Assembly: GCA_027485165.1 (NCBI GenBank) | Contig: JAIXRN010000100.1 | Coordinates: 1 to 64,000 of the forward strand | From: Rubrivivax sp. | GTDB taxonomy: Bacteria > Pseudomonadota > Gammaproteobacteria > Burkholderiales > Burkholderiaceae_C | DNA length: 64,000 bases | Direction of reading: 5' to 3' | Part shown: positions 43,352 through 52,934 of the stretch, one piece after another | Layout of the letters: every line of letters starts with the position of its first letter | How positions within the stretch are numbered: the first letter of the stretch is position 1 | Program-made: the position numbers and the translations under genes | Notes under the pieces: generated by a model | Seen by the model: the letters and a program-made list of their open reading frames with translations, nothing else | What the model was told of the DNA's origin: nothing | Database searches by the model: none

Positions 43352-44671
43352 TCAGGGCCGCAGGCGCTGCCAGCACCAGTGGGCAGCGGCCAGCAGGCGG
43401 TGGTCTTCGCCCCAGCGGCCCACGATCTGCAGGCCCAGCGGCAGGCCGTCGCGGCCCTGGGTAAAGGGCAGGTGGATGCAGGGCAGGCCCAGCAGCGTCC
43501 AGCCGCGGCAGAACAGGGGGTCGCCCGTGGCCTGCAGGCCGGCCGGTGCCGTGCCCAGGGTGCTGGGGGCCAGCAGCAGGTCGTACCCCTGGGCCTGGGC
43601 GTCGAACCAGCCGTCGGCCAGCTGGCGCGCGGCCTGGGTCTGGGCCAGGTGGGTGGCGTGCTGGGCACCGCTGGTGGCCAGGCCTTCGTCGAACAGGGCA
43701 TTCAGCCGCGGGCTCAGCGCGGCGCGGTGCTGGCAGCGTTCATGGGCCAGCGACCGCGCCATTTCGTGTGCCATCACCAGCTTCTGCAGCGCCACCAGGT
43801 CGGGCATGGCGCGGGGCCAGGCGGCGTCGGCCAGCTGCGCGGCCTGCGGGGCCAGGGCCTGCACGGCTTGGGCCCAGGCGGCCTGGGTGTCGCTGTCCAT
43901 CTGTGCGGCGTCGGGGGTGGTGCACAGGCCGATGCGCGGCGCCGGGGCATGCTGCACCGCCGCTTCGTCCAGCAGACGCAGGTCGCCCAGCAGTACCGCG
44001 CCCAGCAACCCCAGGTCGCGCACGCTGCGGGCGAAGCCGCCCACCGTGTCCAGCGTCTCCGACAGGCTCTTCACACCGGCCCGCGGCACACGCCCCAGGC
44101 TGGGCTTAAAGCCGAACACGCCGCAGAAGGCTGCCGGGCGGATGATGGACGCCGCCATCTGCGTGCCCAGGGCCAGCGGCAGCATGTTGTCGGCCACCGC
44201 TGCAGCCGAACCGCTGGACGACCCGCCCGGCGTATGCCCCAGCTGCCGCGGGTTGTGCGTGGGGCCGGGGTGGAAGTAGGCGAACTCGGTTGTCACGGTC
44301 TTGCCAGGCAGCAGCGCGCCGGCTTCGCGGCACAGCGCCACGGCGGCGGCGTCGGCTGCCGGGCGGTGGCCGGCATAGACGGGCGAGCCATAGCCGGTGG
44401 GCAGGTCGGCAGTGTCAAACAGGTCCTTCACGCCCAGCGGCAGGCCGTGCAGCGGGCCGCGCCAGGGGCCCGCGTCCAGCGCGCGCGCCGCGGCCAGTGC
44501 GGTGGCCGGGTCCAGGTGGGCAAAGGCCTGCACGGCGCCTTCGCGTTCCGCGATGCGGTCCAGGCAGTCCTGCATCAGCGCCTGGGCGCTGATGTCGCGG
44601 CTGGCCAGGGCCTGCACGGCCTGCCAGGCGTCCAGGGTGTGCGGGCGCGGCTTCAGCAGCTTCATGGGCAT
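43352..44671 (-). CDS. Amidase-signature family hydrolase
   Basis: A 439-residue amidase. The Ser-cisSer-Lys triad is readable: Lys82 (LPLGVKDLFDTA), Ser151 in GGSSSGS (149-155) and Ser175 in GTQMAASIIRPAAFCG, with the normal 24-residue spacing between the two serines. The Gly-Gly of the usual GGSIR is here AAS, which may tune specificity. The start ATG at 44671 shares its A with the stop of the sensor kinase gene (TGATG), so translation is coupled. It may act on amides made or imported by the neighbouring APC permease; inference. Confidence 0.85.
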   Translation of the reverse strand: MPMKLLKPRPHTLDAWQAVQALASRDISAQALMQDCLDRIAEREGAVQAFAHLDPATALAAARALDAGPWRGPLHGLPLGVKDLFDTADLPTGYGSPVYAGHRPAADAAAVALCREAGALLPGKTVTTEFAYFHPGPTHNPRQLGHTPGGSSSGSAAAVADNMLPLALGTQMAASIIRPAAFCGVFGFKPSLGRVPRAGVKSLSETLDTVGGFARSVRDLGLLGAVLLGDLRLLDEAAVQHAPAPRIGLCTTPDAAQMDSDTQAAWAQAVQALAPQAAQLADAAWPRAMPDLVALQKLVMAHEMARSLAHERCQHRAALSPRLNALFDEGLATSGAQHATHLAQTQAARQLADGWFDAQAQGYDLLLAPSTLGTAPAGLQATGDPLFCRGWTLLGLPCIHLPFTQGRDGLPLGLQIVGRWGEDHRLLAAAHWCWQRLRP

Positions 44672-47316
44672 CAGCGGCTGGAGTCGTCGGCCGCGGGGTC
44701 GCGCAGCAGCTGGTCCAGCAGGCTGTCCACGCGCTGCAGCGCCAGCGGCTTGGCGATGTAGTCGTCGAAGCCGGCGGCCAGCACGCGCTTGACGTCGTCG
44801 GGCATGGCCTGCGCCGTTACCGCCACCACCGGAATGCTGCGCGTGCGGGGGTCCGCACGCAGCCGCGCCAGCACCTGGAAGCCGTCGATGTCGGGCAGGT
44901 GGATGTCCAGCAGCAGCAGGTGGGGCCGGTGCGAACGCGCCAGGTCCAGGCCCAGGCCGCCAGACGGCGCCATCAGCAGGTCGATGTGGGGGTGCCGGCG
45001 CACGATCTGTTCCACCAGCTTCAGGTTCGCCGGGTTGTCTTCCACGTACAGCACGGTGGCACGGCGGCGGGCTGGTGCCGGGGCTGTCGGCGTGCCGGCG
45101 GGGGCCGGGGCGGGTGCGGGGTCCTGGGCCCCGCCTGCGTCGCCGGGGGCGGGCTCGCGCGGGGGCGGCGGGTCGGCCAGCCGGTCGCTGGGCAGGTCGA
45201 CCCAAAATTCGCTGCCCACCCCGGGCTGGCTGTGCACGCCGATGCGGCCCCCCATCAGCGCCACCAGCCGGTGGCTGATGCTCAGCCCGATGCCCGTGCC
45301 TTCGGCCACGGCACCGCCCACGCGGCTGAAGGGCTGGAACAGCTGCGGCAAGTGCGCAGCGGCGATGCCGATGCCGGTGTCCAGCACGCGGATGCGCACC
45401 GTGAACAAGTCCTGTTCCAGCGCTTCCACGCGCACCGTGCCGCCGGCGCGGTTGTATTTGACGGCGTTCGACAACAGGTTCAGCAGCACCTGCTTCAGCC
45501 GCAGCCGGTCGGCGCGCACCACCCGGCCTTGTAGCACGGGCGCCTGCAGCTGCACCTCGCGCTGCTGCGCCAGCGGCTGCACCAGGGCCTGGGCTTCCTG
45601 CACCAGGTCGGCCAGGGGCAGTGCTTCGGGGCTGAGGCTGAGCTTGCCCGATTCGATGCGCGCCAGGTCCAGCACTTCGTTGATCAGGTCCAGCAGGTGG
45701 TGCCCGGCGCGCAGGATTTCCTGCACGAAACCGGCGCTGCGCGCGTCCAGGCTGCGGTCCAGCTGCAGCAGCTGCGAAAAGCCCAGGATGGCGTTCATGG
45801 GGGTGCGCAGCTCATGGCTCATGCTGGACAGGAATTCGCCCTTCGCGCGGCTGGCGCGTTCGGACTGGTCGCGCGCGGCGATGAGTTCATGCGTGCGTTC
45901 CTCGACCAGGCGTTCCAGGTGGTCGCGGTGGCGTTCCAGTTCGCGTTCAGCGGCCACGCGGTCGGTCACGTCCAGCAGGGTGCCCACCATCGCCAGCACC
46001 TGGCCAGTCAGCGGGTCGTGGCTGACTTCGGCACGGGCGTGCAGGGTCAGTTCGCGGCCGTCGTGCCGCAGCGCGCGGTACTGCACGTCGTAGGCGCCGC
46101 GGCCAGCCAGTGCGGCCAGGTGGGTCTGCATCACGCGCTCGGCGTCTTCAGGGTGGACGAAGCGCATGAAATCTTCGTCGGCGACGACGCGGTGCGCCGG
46201 GTCCACGCCAAACAGCCGGCAGGTCTCGTCCGACCATTCACTGGCTCGCGCTTCGCTGCGCCAGCGCCAGCTGCCCAGGCGCGCCAGGCGCTGGGCCTGC
46301 AGCAGCACGGTGTCCTGTTCGCGCATCTGCTGTTCGGTGGCCTTGCGGTCGCTGACGTCCGTGATGAAGCCATGCCACATCGTGCTGCCGTCGGCCAGCC
46401 TTTCGGGCTGCGAACGGCCGTGCAGCCAGCGCAGTGGCTGCCCTGGCAGGGCCACGCGGCATTCGCAGTCCCACAGCGTCAGCTGGCGGGCCGATACGTC
46501 GATGCTGTGCAGCACGCGGTCCAGATCGTCGGGGTGCAGGCGTTCGAAGACCGGCCGCGCGTCGCGGCTGACCTGGTCGGGCCGCAGGCCGAACAGCGTG
46601 ACGATGCCCTGGCTGGCAAAAGGAAAGCTGCTGCTGCCGTCGGGCCGCAGCTGGAACTGGTACAGCATGCCCGGCACCTGGGCGCCCAGGCGGTCGAGCC
46701 GGCGTTCGCGGTCGGCCAGTGCGCCCTGCAGTACCTGCAGGTCCAGCAGGTCGCTGTCGCGCCGGGCCAGCGTCTGCGCCAGGTCCTGGCCCTGGCGGCG
46801 CAGTTGCAGCAAGGCCGTGCCCTGGCGCGCCAGGGCGGCCAGGGCGCTGGCCTGCGCGGCTGGCAGCACGCGGGGCTGCCAGTCCAGCACGCAGACCGTG
46901 CCCAGCGCTTCGCCTTCGGGGCTGAGCACCGGGGCGCCGGCATAAAAGCGCAGGCCCTGGGCCGCCAGGGGGTGGCCGGCAAAGCGCGGGTCGGCCTGGG
47001 CATCGGGCACCTGCAGCACGCTGTGGGGCTGGTGGATGGCCTGGTCGCAGAACGAACCCGCCCGCGGCAGTGCCGACAGGTCCAGGCCCGGGTGGCCAGT
47101 AGCGGCCAGGTCGGGCGCCACGTGCTGAACTTTGGCCCATAGCCGCTGGCTGCCGACGACACAGAACAGCGCGACCGGGGCTTGGCACAGGGCTGCGGCC
47201 AGAGCGACGATGTCGTCGAAGTCGACATCGTGGTGCGTGGCGTCCAACTGGTAGCGCTGCAGCGCCGCCAGCCTCGTGGCCTCGGCCGCCGCGCCGGCCC
47301 GCGGGTCGGTCGTCAT
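44671..47316 (-). CDS. Hybrid sensor histidine kinase (GAF-PAS-PAS-HisKA-HATPase-REC)
   Basis: An 881-residue soluble kinase. GAF-like domain about 20-175 (VGSQRLWAKVQHVAPDL); two PAS domains about 215-330 and 335-460; HisKA with phosphoacceptor His in SSMSHELRTPMNAILGF near residue 505; HATPase with NLLSNAVKY and GTGIGLSISHRL about 610-725; an alanine/proline-rich linker; and a receiver domain with LLLLDIHLPDIDGF. Complete for autokinase and internal phosphotransfer. ATG 47316 (MTTDPRAG) is preferred over GTG 47364. Its stop overlaps the amidase start. The signal may be a small molecule bound by GAF/PAS, unknown. Confidence 0.88.
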   Translation of the reverse strand: MTTDPRAGAAAEATRLAALQRYQLDATHHDVDFDDIVALAAALCQAPVALFCVVGSQRLWAKVQHVAPDLAATGHPGLDLSALPRAGSFCDQAIHQPHSVLQVPDAQADPRFAGHPLAAQGLRFYAGAPVLSPEGEALGTVCVLDWQPRVLPAAQASALAALARQGTALLQLRRQGQDLAQTLARRDSDLLDLQVLQGALADRERRLDRLGAQVPGMLYQFQLRPDGSSSFPFASQGIVTLFGLRPDQVSRDARPVFERLHPDDLDRVLHSIDVSARQLTLWDCECRVALPGQPLRWLHGRSQPERLADGSTMWHGFITDVSDRKATEQQMREQDTVLLQAQRLARLGSWRWRSEARASEWSDETCRLFGVDPAHRVVADEDFMRFVHPEDAERVMQTHLAALAGRGAYDVQYRALRHDGRELTLHARAEVSHDPLTGQVLAMVGTLLDVTDRVAAERELERHRDHLERLVEERTHELIAARDQSERASRAKGEFLSSMSHELRTPMNAILGFSQLLQLDRSLDARSAGFVQEILRAGHHLLDLINEVLDLARIESGKLSLSPEALPLADLVQEAQALVQPLAQQREVQLQAPVLQGRVVRADRLRLKQVLLNLLSNAVKYNRAGGTVRVEALEQDLFTVRIRVLDTGIGIAAAHLPQLFQPFSRVGGAVAEGTGIGLSISHRLVALMGGRIGVHSQPGVGSEFWVDLPSDRLADPPPPREPAPGDAGGAQDPAPAPAPAGTPTAPAPARRRATVLYVEDNPANLKLVEQIVRRHPHIDLLMAPSGGLGLDLARSHRPHLLLLDIHLPDIDGFQVLARLRADPRTRSIPVVAVTAQAMPDDVKRVLAAGFDDYIAKPLALQRVDSLLDQLLRDPAADDSSR

Positions 47317-47613
47317 CTGGGCTTGTGCCTCGGTCTGTGTGGCTGGGGTGGGCGAGGGGTCCACGGGCGGACAGCTCAGGGCTGGCCAATGTAACCCGCG
47401 CCTATGGCTTTTGTATGAGCGCGCGTGCGGGCAGTGGCCAGGCAGTGCCAGCCGGCGGTGCTTGCCTGCATGCCCCAGGCCGGCCTACCATGCCTGTAGC
47501 TTGCGGGCATCGTGACGAGCCCTTCATGCCCATCCCGCGGGCCGCGCAGGCTCTGGCCCCAGCACCCAGCGGCATCCCACCACGCTGTGTCGTCCAACCC
47601 ATCGAAAGGCACC

Positions 47614-48378
47614 ATGTCGACCCCCACACCTTTGTTGCGTGCCACCCTGCTGGCTTGCGTCCTGGTCGCCGGCACAGCCGCGCAAGCTGCCACGGTCTGG
47701 AACGAAGCTGTGAACGGCGACTTCTCGAACCTGGGCGCCAGCCCCAGCCTGCTGGCCCTGGCCCCGGGCAGCAACCTGGTGATGGGCACCACCGGCCGAG
47801 TGAACGGCGTGGTCGACCGCGACTACTTCCGCTTCACGCTGCCGCCGGGCCAGCAGCTGGACACGCTGACGGTGATGCCCGGTACCGTGGCACTGGGCCT
47901 GTCGGCGCTGAGCTTCATCGCGGTGCAGGCCGGTACCCAGGTGACCGTCAACCCCACAGGCGGCAGCCCGGCCGGCCTGCTGGGCTACTGGCACTTCGGC
48001 GAAAACGACATCGGCTTCGACATCCTGGGCGTGATGAGCGTTAGCCAGGGCGCCATCGGCTTCAATTCGCCGCTGCCCGCTGGCGACTATGCGTTCTGGA
48101 TCCAGGACACGGGCAACGGCACGGCCACTTACCACCTGGACTTCGGCGTCAGTGCCGTGCCCGAAGCCGCCAGCGCCGCGCTGTGGCTGGCGGGCTTGGC
48201 CGTGCTGGCCCTGCCACGCCATCAGCGGGCAGCGGTCCAGCGCCCGCCCAGGGCCCGCAGCAGGGCCACGCGGTTGGCCTGTTCGGTCTGGCGTAGCGTG
48301 ACTTCGCCTTGCTGTGCGGTGGCCAGCTGGCGCTGGGCGTCCAGCAGTTCCAGCTGGCTGGCGCCGCCCAGCCGGTAG
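47614..48378 (+). CDS. PEP-CTERM-like secreted protein with aberrant C-terminal tail
   Basis: A 254-residue ORF. The signal peptide is LLRATLLACVLVAGTAAQAA (about 7-26). The body holds a domain with DYFRFTLPPGQQLDTL and GDYAFWIQDTGNGTATYHLDF, like bacterial pre-peptidase/PPC-type or DVUA-type secreted domains. The sorting region starts VPEAASAALWLAGLAVLALPRH, which is PEP-CTERM-like with an alanine in place of the second proline. A normal member would stop a few residues later, but this ORF runs on for about 65 more and overlaps the outer-membrane channel gene on the other strand by 157 bp. So the tail may not be real or the stop is lost. Body confidence is high; tail is uncertain. Confidence 0.65.
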   Translation: MSTPTPLLRATLLACVLVAGTAAQAATVWNEAVNGDFSNLGASPSLLALAPGSNLVMGTTGRVNGVVDRDYFRFTLPPGQQLDTLTVMPGTVALGLSALSFIAVQAGTQVTVNPTGGSPAGLLGYWHFGENDIGFDILGVMSVSQGAIGFNSPLPAGDYAFWIQDTGNGTATYHLDFGVSAVPEAASAALWLAGLAVLALPRHQRAAVQRPPRARSRATRLACSVWRSVTSPCCAVASWRWASSSSSWLAPPSR

Positions 48379-49763
48379 GCCTGGTCGGCCAGGGCCACGC
48401 TGCGTTCCGCGGCATTCACCTGGGCCTGCTGGGCGGCCAGGCGTTCGCCCAGGCTGTCGCGCACGGCCAGGGCGTCGGCCACTTCACGGAAGGCCGCCTG
48501 CAGCGCCGCTTCGTACTGTGCCAACGCCTGGCGGCGAGCCGCTTCGCTGGCCACCACCTGGCCCTGGCGTTCGCCACCGTCGAAGACCGGCAGCACCAGG
48601 GTGGGCACGATGCTGAAGACACCGCTGCCAGGCCGGAACAGGCCATCCAGTTCGGGGCTGCGCGTACCCGCGCTGGCCGTCAGCGTCAGCCTCGGAAAAC
48701 GCGCTGCCCGCGCGGCACCCAGGTCGAAAGCTGCGGCTTGCAGGGTCTGCTCGGCGGCGCGCAGGTCGGGGCGCTGCAGCAGCACGGTGGCGGGCAGGCC
48801 GGCGGGCAGGTCGGGCAGGGCGCTGAGGCTGGTGCTGGTACCGCTACGGGTGGGGGCGGCCGCGTTGGCACTGGTGTTGGCGCTGGCGGTGGCGTCCCCG
48901 GCCCCTGCGTCGGGCAGCAGGGCCTGCGGCAACGGCTGGCCGGTCAGCAGTTCCAGCGCCAGCCGGGACTGTTGCACCGCCGCCGCGCTGCGCGCGGCTT
49001 CGCCCCGGGCGGCTTCGAAGGCGGTCTGCGCGCGGGCGCGCTGCAGGCCTGAAGCGGCGCCCAGCTGGTATTGCCGGTCGGCCAGGTTCAGGCTGCGCTG
49101 CTGGCTGTCGCGCAATGCCACTGCCAGACGCAGGCGCTGGCTTTCGGCGGCCAGGTTCAGCCAGGCGTTGGCGGTTTCAGCCACCAGGGCCAGGCGCGCG
49201 CTGCGCTGTGTTTCCTCCTGCGCCAGGTAGCGCGCCAGCGCACCGCCTTCGAGCGAGCCCACGCGGTTGAAGAGGTCGATCTCCCAGGCCGCCAGCCCCA
49301 GCTGCACGCTGTAGCTGCTGGCCGTGCTGGCGCTGCCGCCGTTCGTGCCGATGCTGCGCTGGCGGCTGGCCGAGGCGCTGGCGTCCAGGTCGGGGATGGC
49401 TGTGGCCAGGGTCACGCCGTAGAGCGCGCGCGCTCGTTCGACAGCCGCCACGCCGGCGCGCAGGGTGCGGTTGTCGGCCAGGGCCAGGGCCACCACCTGG
49501 CGCAGGCGGTCGTCGGTGAAGAAGCCGTCCCATTCGTGGGCTGCAGCCGGTGTGGCCAGGGGGGCGTCGCTGCGGTCGCGAAAGCTTTCGCGCAGCGCTG
49601 CGTTCGGCGTTTCGCTGGGCGGCACCAGGGTGCCGCAGCCGGTCAGCAGGGCCAGTGTGGCCGCCAGGGCCAGCAGGGCCGGCAGGCTTTTCCTCTGTCG
49701 GGCCGGTCGTGAAACGGAACGACAGCTGGCGGATCTGGACAAAGGGTGGGCAGCGCGCGTCAT
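48222..49763 (-). CDS. RND efflux outer-membrane channel (NodT/OprM family)
   Basis: A 513-residue lipoprotein that forms the outer-membrane tunnel. The lipobox LLTGC follows the signal LPALLALAATLA. Domain repeats with the helical-barrel motifs NRTLRAGVAAVERARALYG, GLAAWEIDLFNRVGSL and LLQRPDLRAAEQTLQAAAFDLGAAR are typical. It starts at ATG 49763, overlapping the RND pump stop by four bases (ATGA). A low-complexity alanine/serine/threonine loop (TSANAAAPTRSGTS) lies mid-protein. It would partner the pump and fusion protein upstream. Its 3' end overlaps the PEP-CTERM-like ORF on the plus strand. Confidence 0.9.
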   Translation of the reverse strand: MTRAAHPLSRSASCRSVSRPARQRKSLPALLALAATLALLTGCGTLVPPSETPNAALRESFRDRSDAPLATPAAAHEWDGFFTDDRLRQVVALALADNRTLRAGVAAVERARALYGVTLATAIPDLDASASASRQRSIGTNGGSASTASSYSVQLGLAAWEIDLFNRVGSLEGGALARYLAQEETQRSARLALVAETANAWLNLAAESQRLRLAVALRDSQQRSLNLADRQYQLGAASGLQRARAQTAFEAARGEAARSAAAVQQSRLALELLTGQPLPQALLPDAGAGDATASANTSANAAAPTRSGTSTSLSALPDLPAGLPATVLLQRPDLRAAEQTLQAAAFDLGAARAARFPRLTLTASAGTRSPELDGLFRPGSGVFSIVPTLVLPVFDGGERQGQVVASEAARRQALAQYEAALQAAFREVADALAVRDSLGERLAAQQAQVNAAERSVALADQAYRLGGASQLELLDAQRQLATAQQGEVTLRQTEQANRVALLRALGGRWTAAR

Positions 49764-52700
49764 GCCGCCACCCCGCCTTGCGGCGCAGCGGCCGTGGGCT
49801 GCGGCTTGTGTCGTGTGAACAGCGTCTTCACCCACAGGTAGAACAGCGGCACGAAGAAGATGCCCAGCACGGTGGCGCTGATCATCCCGCCCAGCACGCC
49901 GAAGCCGATCGCCTGCTGCGACCCCGAACCCGCCCCGCTGGCCAGGGCCAGGGGCAGCACGCCCATGCCGAAGGCCAGCGACGTCATCAGGATCGGCCGC
50001 AGCCGCTGTCGGCAGGCCTTCAGCGTGGCGTCCAGCAGGCCCATGCCCTGGGTGCGCAGGGTCTCGGCGAACTCGACGATCAGGATCGCGTTCTTCGCGC
50101 TCAGCCCCACGGTGGTGAGCAACCCGACCTGGAAGAACACGTCGTTGTTCTGCCCGCCCAGGTGGCTGGCCGCCAGCGCGCCCAGGATGCCCAGCGGCAC
50201 CACCAGCATCACGCTGAAAGGCACGCTCCAGCTTTCGTACAGCGCCGCCAGGCACAGGAAGATGAACAGCACCGACACCGCATACAGCAGCGGCGCCTGG
50301 TCGCCCGACAGGCGTTCCTGGTAGCTGCGGCCCGACCACTCATAGCCGATACCAGGCGGCATCTCGGCCAGCAGTTCTTCCATCGCCATCATCGCCGCGC
50401 CCGAACTGACGCCTGGCGCGATGTCGGCAATGATCTAGGAGGCCGGGCTGCCGTTGTAGCGCACCAGCTGGCGCGGGCCGTTCACCCACTTGCTGCTGGC
50501 GAAGGCACTGAACGACACCATCTGCCCGCTGGCATTGCGCAGGTACCAGTGGCGCAGGCTGTCGGGCGTGGCGCGGTAGGCGCCTTCGCCCTGCACCAGC
50601 ACGCGCTTCACGCGCCCGCGGTCGATGAAGTCGTTGACATAGCTGCCGCCCAGGGCGATGGACAGGGTCTCGTTGATGCTGGCCGTGCTCACGCCCAGCA
50701 CGCCGGCCTTCTGGTCGTCGAAGCTGATGGACAGCTGCGGCGTGTCGGTCAGGCTGTTGCTGCGCGGACGGCTGAATTCCGGGCGCTTGGAAGCGGCGTC
50801 GATCAGCTGGTCGCGGGCGCGGGCCAGGGCTTCGTTGCCCAGGCCGCCCAAGTCCTGCAGGAAGAACTGCACGCCGGCACTGCCGCCCAGCCCGCGTACC
50901 GTGGGCGGCTGCACGACGAAGACGCTGGCGTCGCGCACGCGCCGGCCCATCTCGCGGCTGAAGCGTTCGGCCAGGGCGCCCGCGCCCTGGTTGCTGCCGG
51001 GGCGTTCGGCCCAGTCTTTCAGGCGGATGAAGCCACGGCCCGAGCCCTGGTCGCCGGCGTCGCCGCGCACCAGGTTGTAGAACAGCACTTCGGGCTGCTC
51101 GGCCAGGTAGGCTTCCACGCTCTGCATCACGCCTTCCAGGCGTTCGGACGTGGCGCCTGGCGCCATGCGCACCTGGATCTGCAGGCCGCCCTGGTCTTCA
51201 TCGGGCAGGAAGGAAGTGGGCAGGCTGCGGTACAGCAGCGCCGTGCCCAGCACCAGCAGCAGGAAGACGGCGAAGCTGCGCTTGCCGCGCGCGCTGAGCC
51301 AGCCCACCTGGCCGACGTAACGGTTCGTGAAGCGGTCGAAGCCGCGGTTGAAGCCGCCGAAGAAGCGGTCCAGCAGCGGGCCCAGCGGGCCACCGTGCTT
51401 GTCGTGCTGGTCGTGCGGCTTCAGGATCGTGGCGCACATGGCCGGCGACAGCGTCATCGCCACCAGGACCGACAGCACCATCGCACTGACCACGGTGATG
51501 CTGAACTGGCGGTAGATGATGCCAGTGGACCCGCCGAAGAAGGCCATCGGGATGAACACCGCCGACAGCACGATGGCGATGCCCACCAGCGCACCGCTGA
51601 TTTCACCCATGCTCTTGCGCGTGGCTTCGCGCGGTGAAAGCCCCTCTTCGCGCATCAGGCGTTCGACGTTTTCCACCACCACGATGGCGTCGTCGACCAG
51701 CAGGCCGATGGCCAGCACCAGGCCGAACATGGTCAGCGTGTTGATCGAGAACCCTGCCAGCGCCAGCACGCCCATCGTGCCCAGCATCACCACCGGTACG
51801 GCCACCGCCGGAATCAGCGTGGCGCGCAGGTTCTGCATGAACAGGTACATGATGACGACCACCAGCACCATGGCTTCGACCAGCGTCTTCAGCACGCCCT
51901 GGATCGACACGCGGATGAAGGGCGTGGTGTCGTAGGTCACCGTGGCCTTCATGCCCGGCGGGAAGAAGGGCGCCAGTTCGGCCAGCTTGGCCTTGATCTT
52001 GTCCCCGGTGGCCAGCGCATTGGCGCCGCTGGCCGGGAAGATGGCCAGGCCCGATGCCGCACGCCCGCCGCTGCGGATGGTGGTGGTGTAGCTGTCCTGC
52101 CCCAGTTCAACACGCGCCACGTCACCCAGGCGCAGGGCCGACCCGTCGGGCTGCACGCGCAGCACGATGTTCTGGAATTCGGCCGCGGTCTGCAGCTTGG
52201 AACGCGCGGTGACGATGGCCGTCAGCCGTTGCCCTTCCGGTGCGGGCTGGGCGCCGATCTGCCCGGCCGACACTTCGGTGTTCTGCGCCAGCAGCGCGGT
52301 GCGCACGTCGCCCGGCACCAGGGCAAAGCGCTGCAGCTTGGTGGGGTCCAGCCAGATGCGCATGGCATAGCCCGAACCGAAAACGTTGACGTCGCCCACG
52401 CCTTCGATGCGGCTGATGATGTCCACCAGCGTGCTGTTCAGGTAGTCGCCCAGGTCGGAAGACGTGATGCTGGGGTCGTCGCTGGTGATGGTGGCCACCA
52501 TCAGGAAGTCGCTGCCGGCCTTGGTCACGCGCACGCCCTGTGCCTGCACGGCCTGGGGCAGGCGCGATATCGACTGCTGCACCTTGTTCTGCACCTGCAT
52601 CTGCGCCGTGTCGGGGTTGGTGCCGGCGACGAAGCTGAGGTTGATGTTGGCGCTGCCCGATGCGCTGCTGGACGATTCGATCGACAGCAGGCCGTCGATG

Positions 52701-52912
52701 CCCTTCAGGTTCTGTTCGATGATCTGCGTCACCGAATCTTCGATGGTCTTGGCCGAAGCGCCCGGGTAGCTGGTGTTGATGCTCACGCGCGTGGGCGCGA
52801 TGTCGGGGTAGCGTTCCAGTGGCAGGGCCAAGGTGGCGGCGCCGCCCGCCAGCATGATGACGATGGCGATGACCCAGGCGAAGATGGGGCGGTCGATGAA
52901 AAACGAAGCCAT
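49760..52912 (-). pseudogene. RND multidrug efflux pump split by one in-frame amber codon
   Basis: An AcrB/MexB-like HAE1-RND pump of 1,051 codons including stop. It starts MASFFIDRPIFAWVIAI and reads through typical family blocks (GRYPDIAP-like ERYPDIAPTRVSI, GLVVDDAIV-like LLVDDAIVVVENVERLM). At codon 826 the frame is broken by TAG (50437-50435). The reading frame continues without shift as IIADIAPGVSSGAAMMAMEELL to a normal C-terminus ending APQGGVAA at 49760. At the break, TCC TAG ATC would read Ser-Glu-Ile if the T were G, matching the conserved Glu-Ile after the SMEI-type motif. So a single G-to-T substitution (GAG to TAG) is the likely cause, or a sequencing error. Both halves lie in frame, and the second half has its own ATG at 50392. 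All other parts look intact. Full activity needs readthrough or repair. Confidence 0.9.
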
Positions 52913-52934
52913 GGCGGTGTGCTCCTGCTGGCGC

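Noticed and set aside
43379..44761. 460-codon plus-strand frame opposite the amidase
   Set aside because: Antisense shadow; the minus strand has the complete amidase triad and coupling to the kinase gene.
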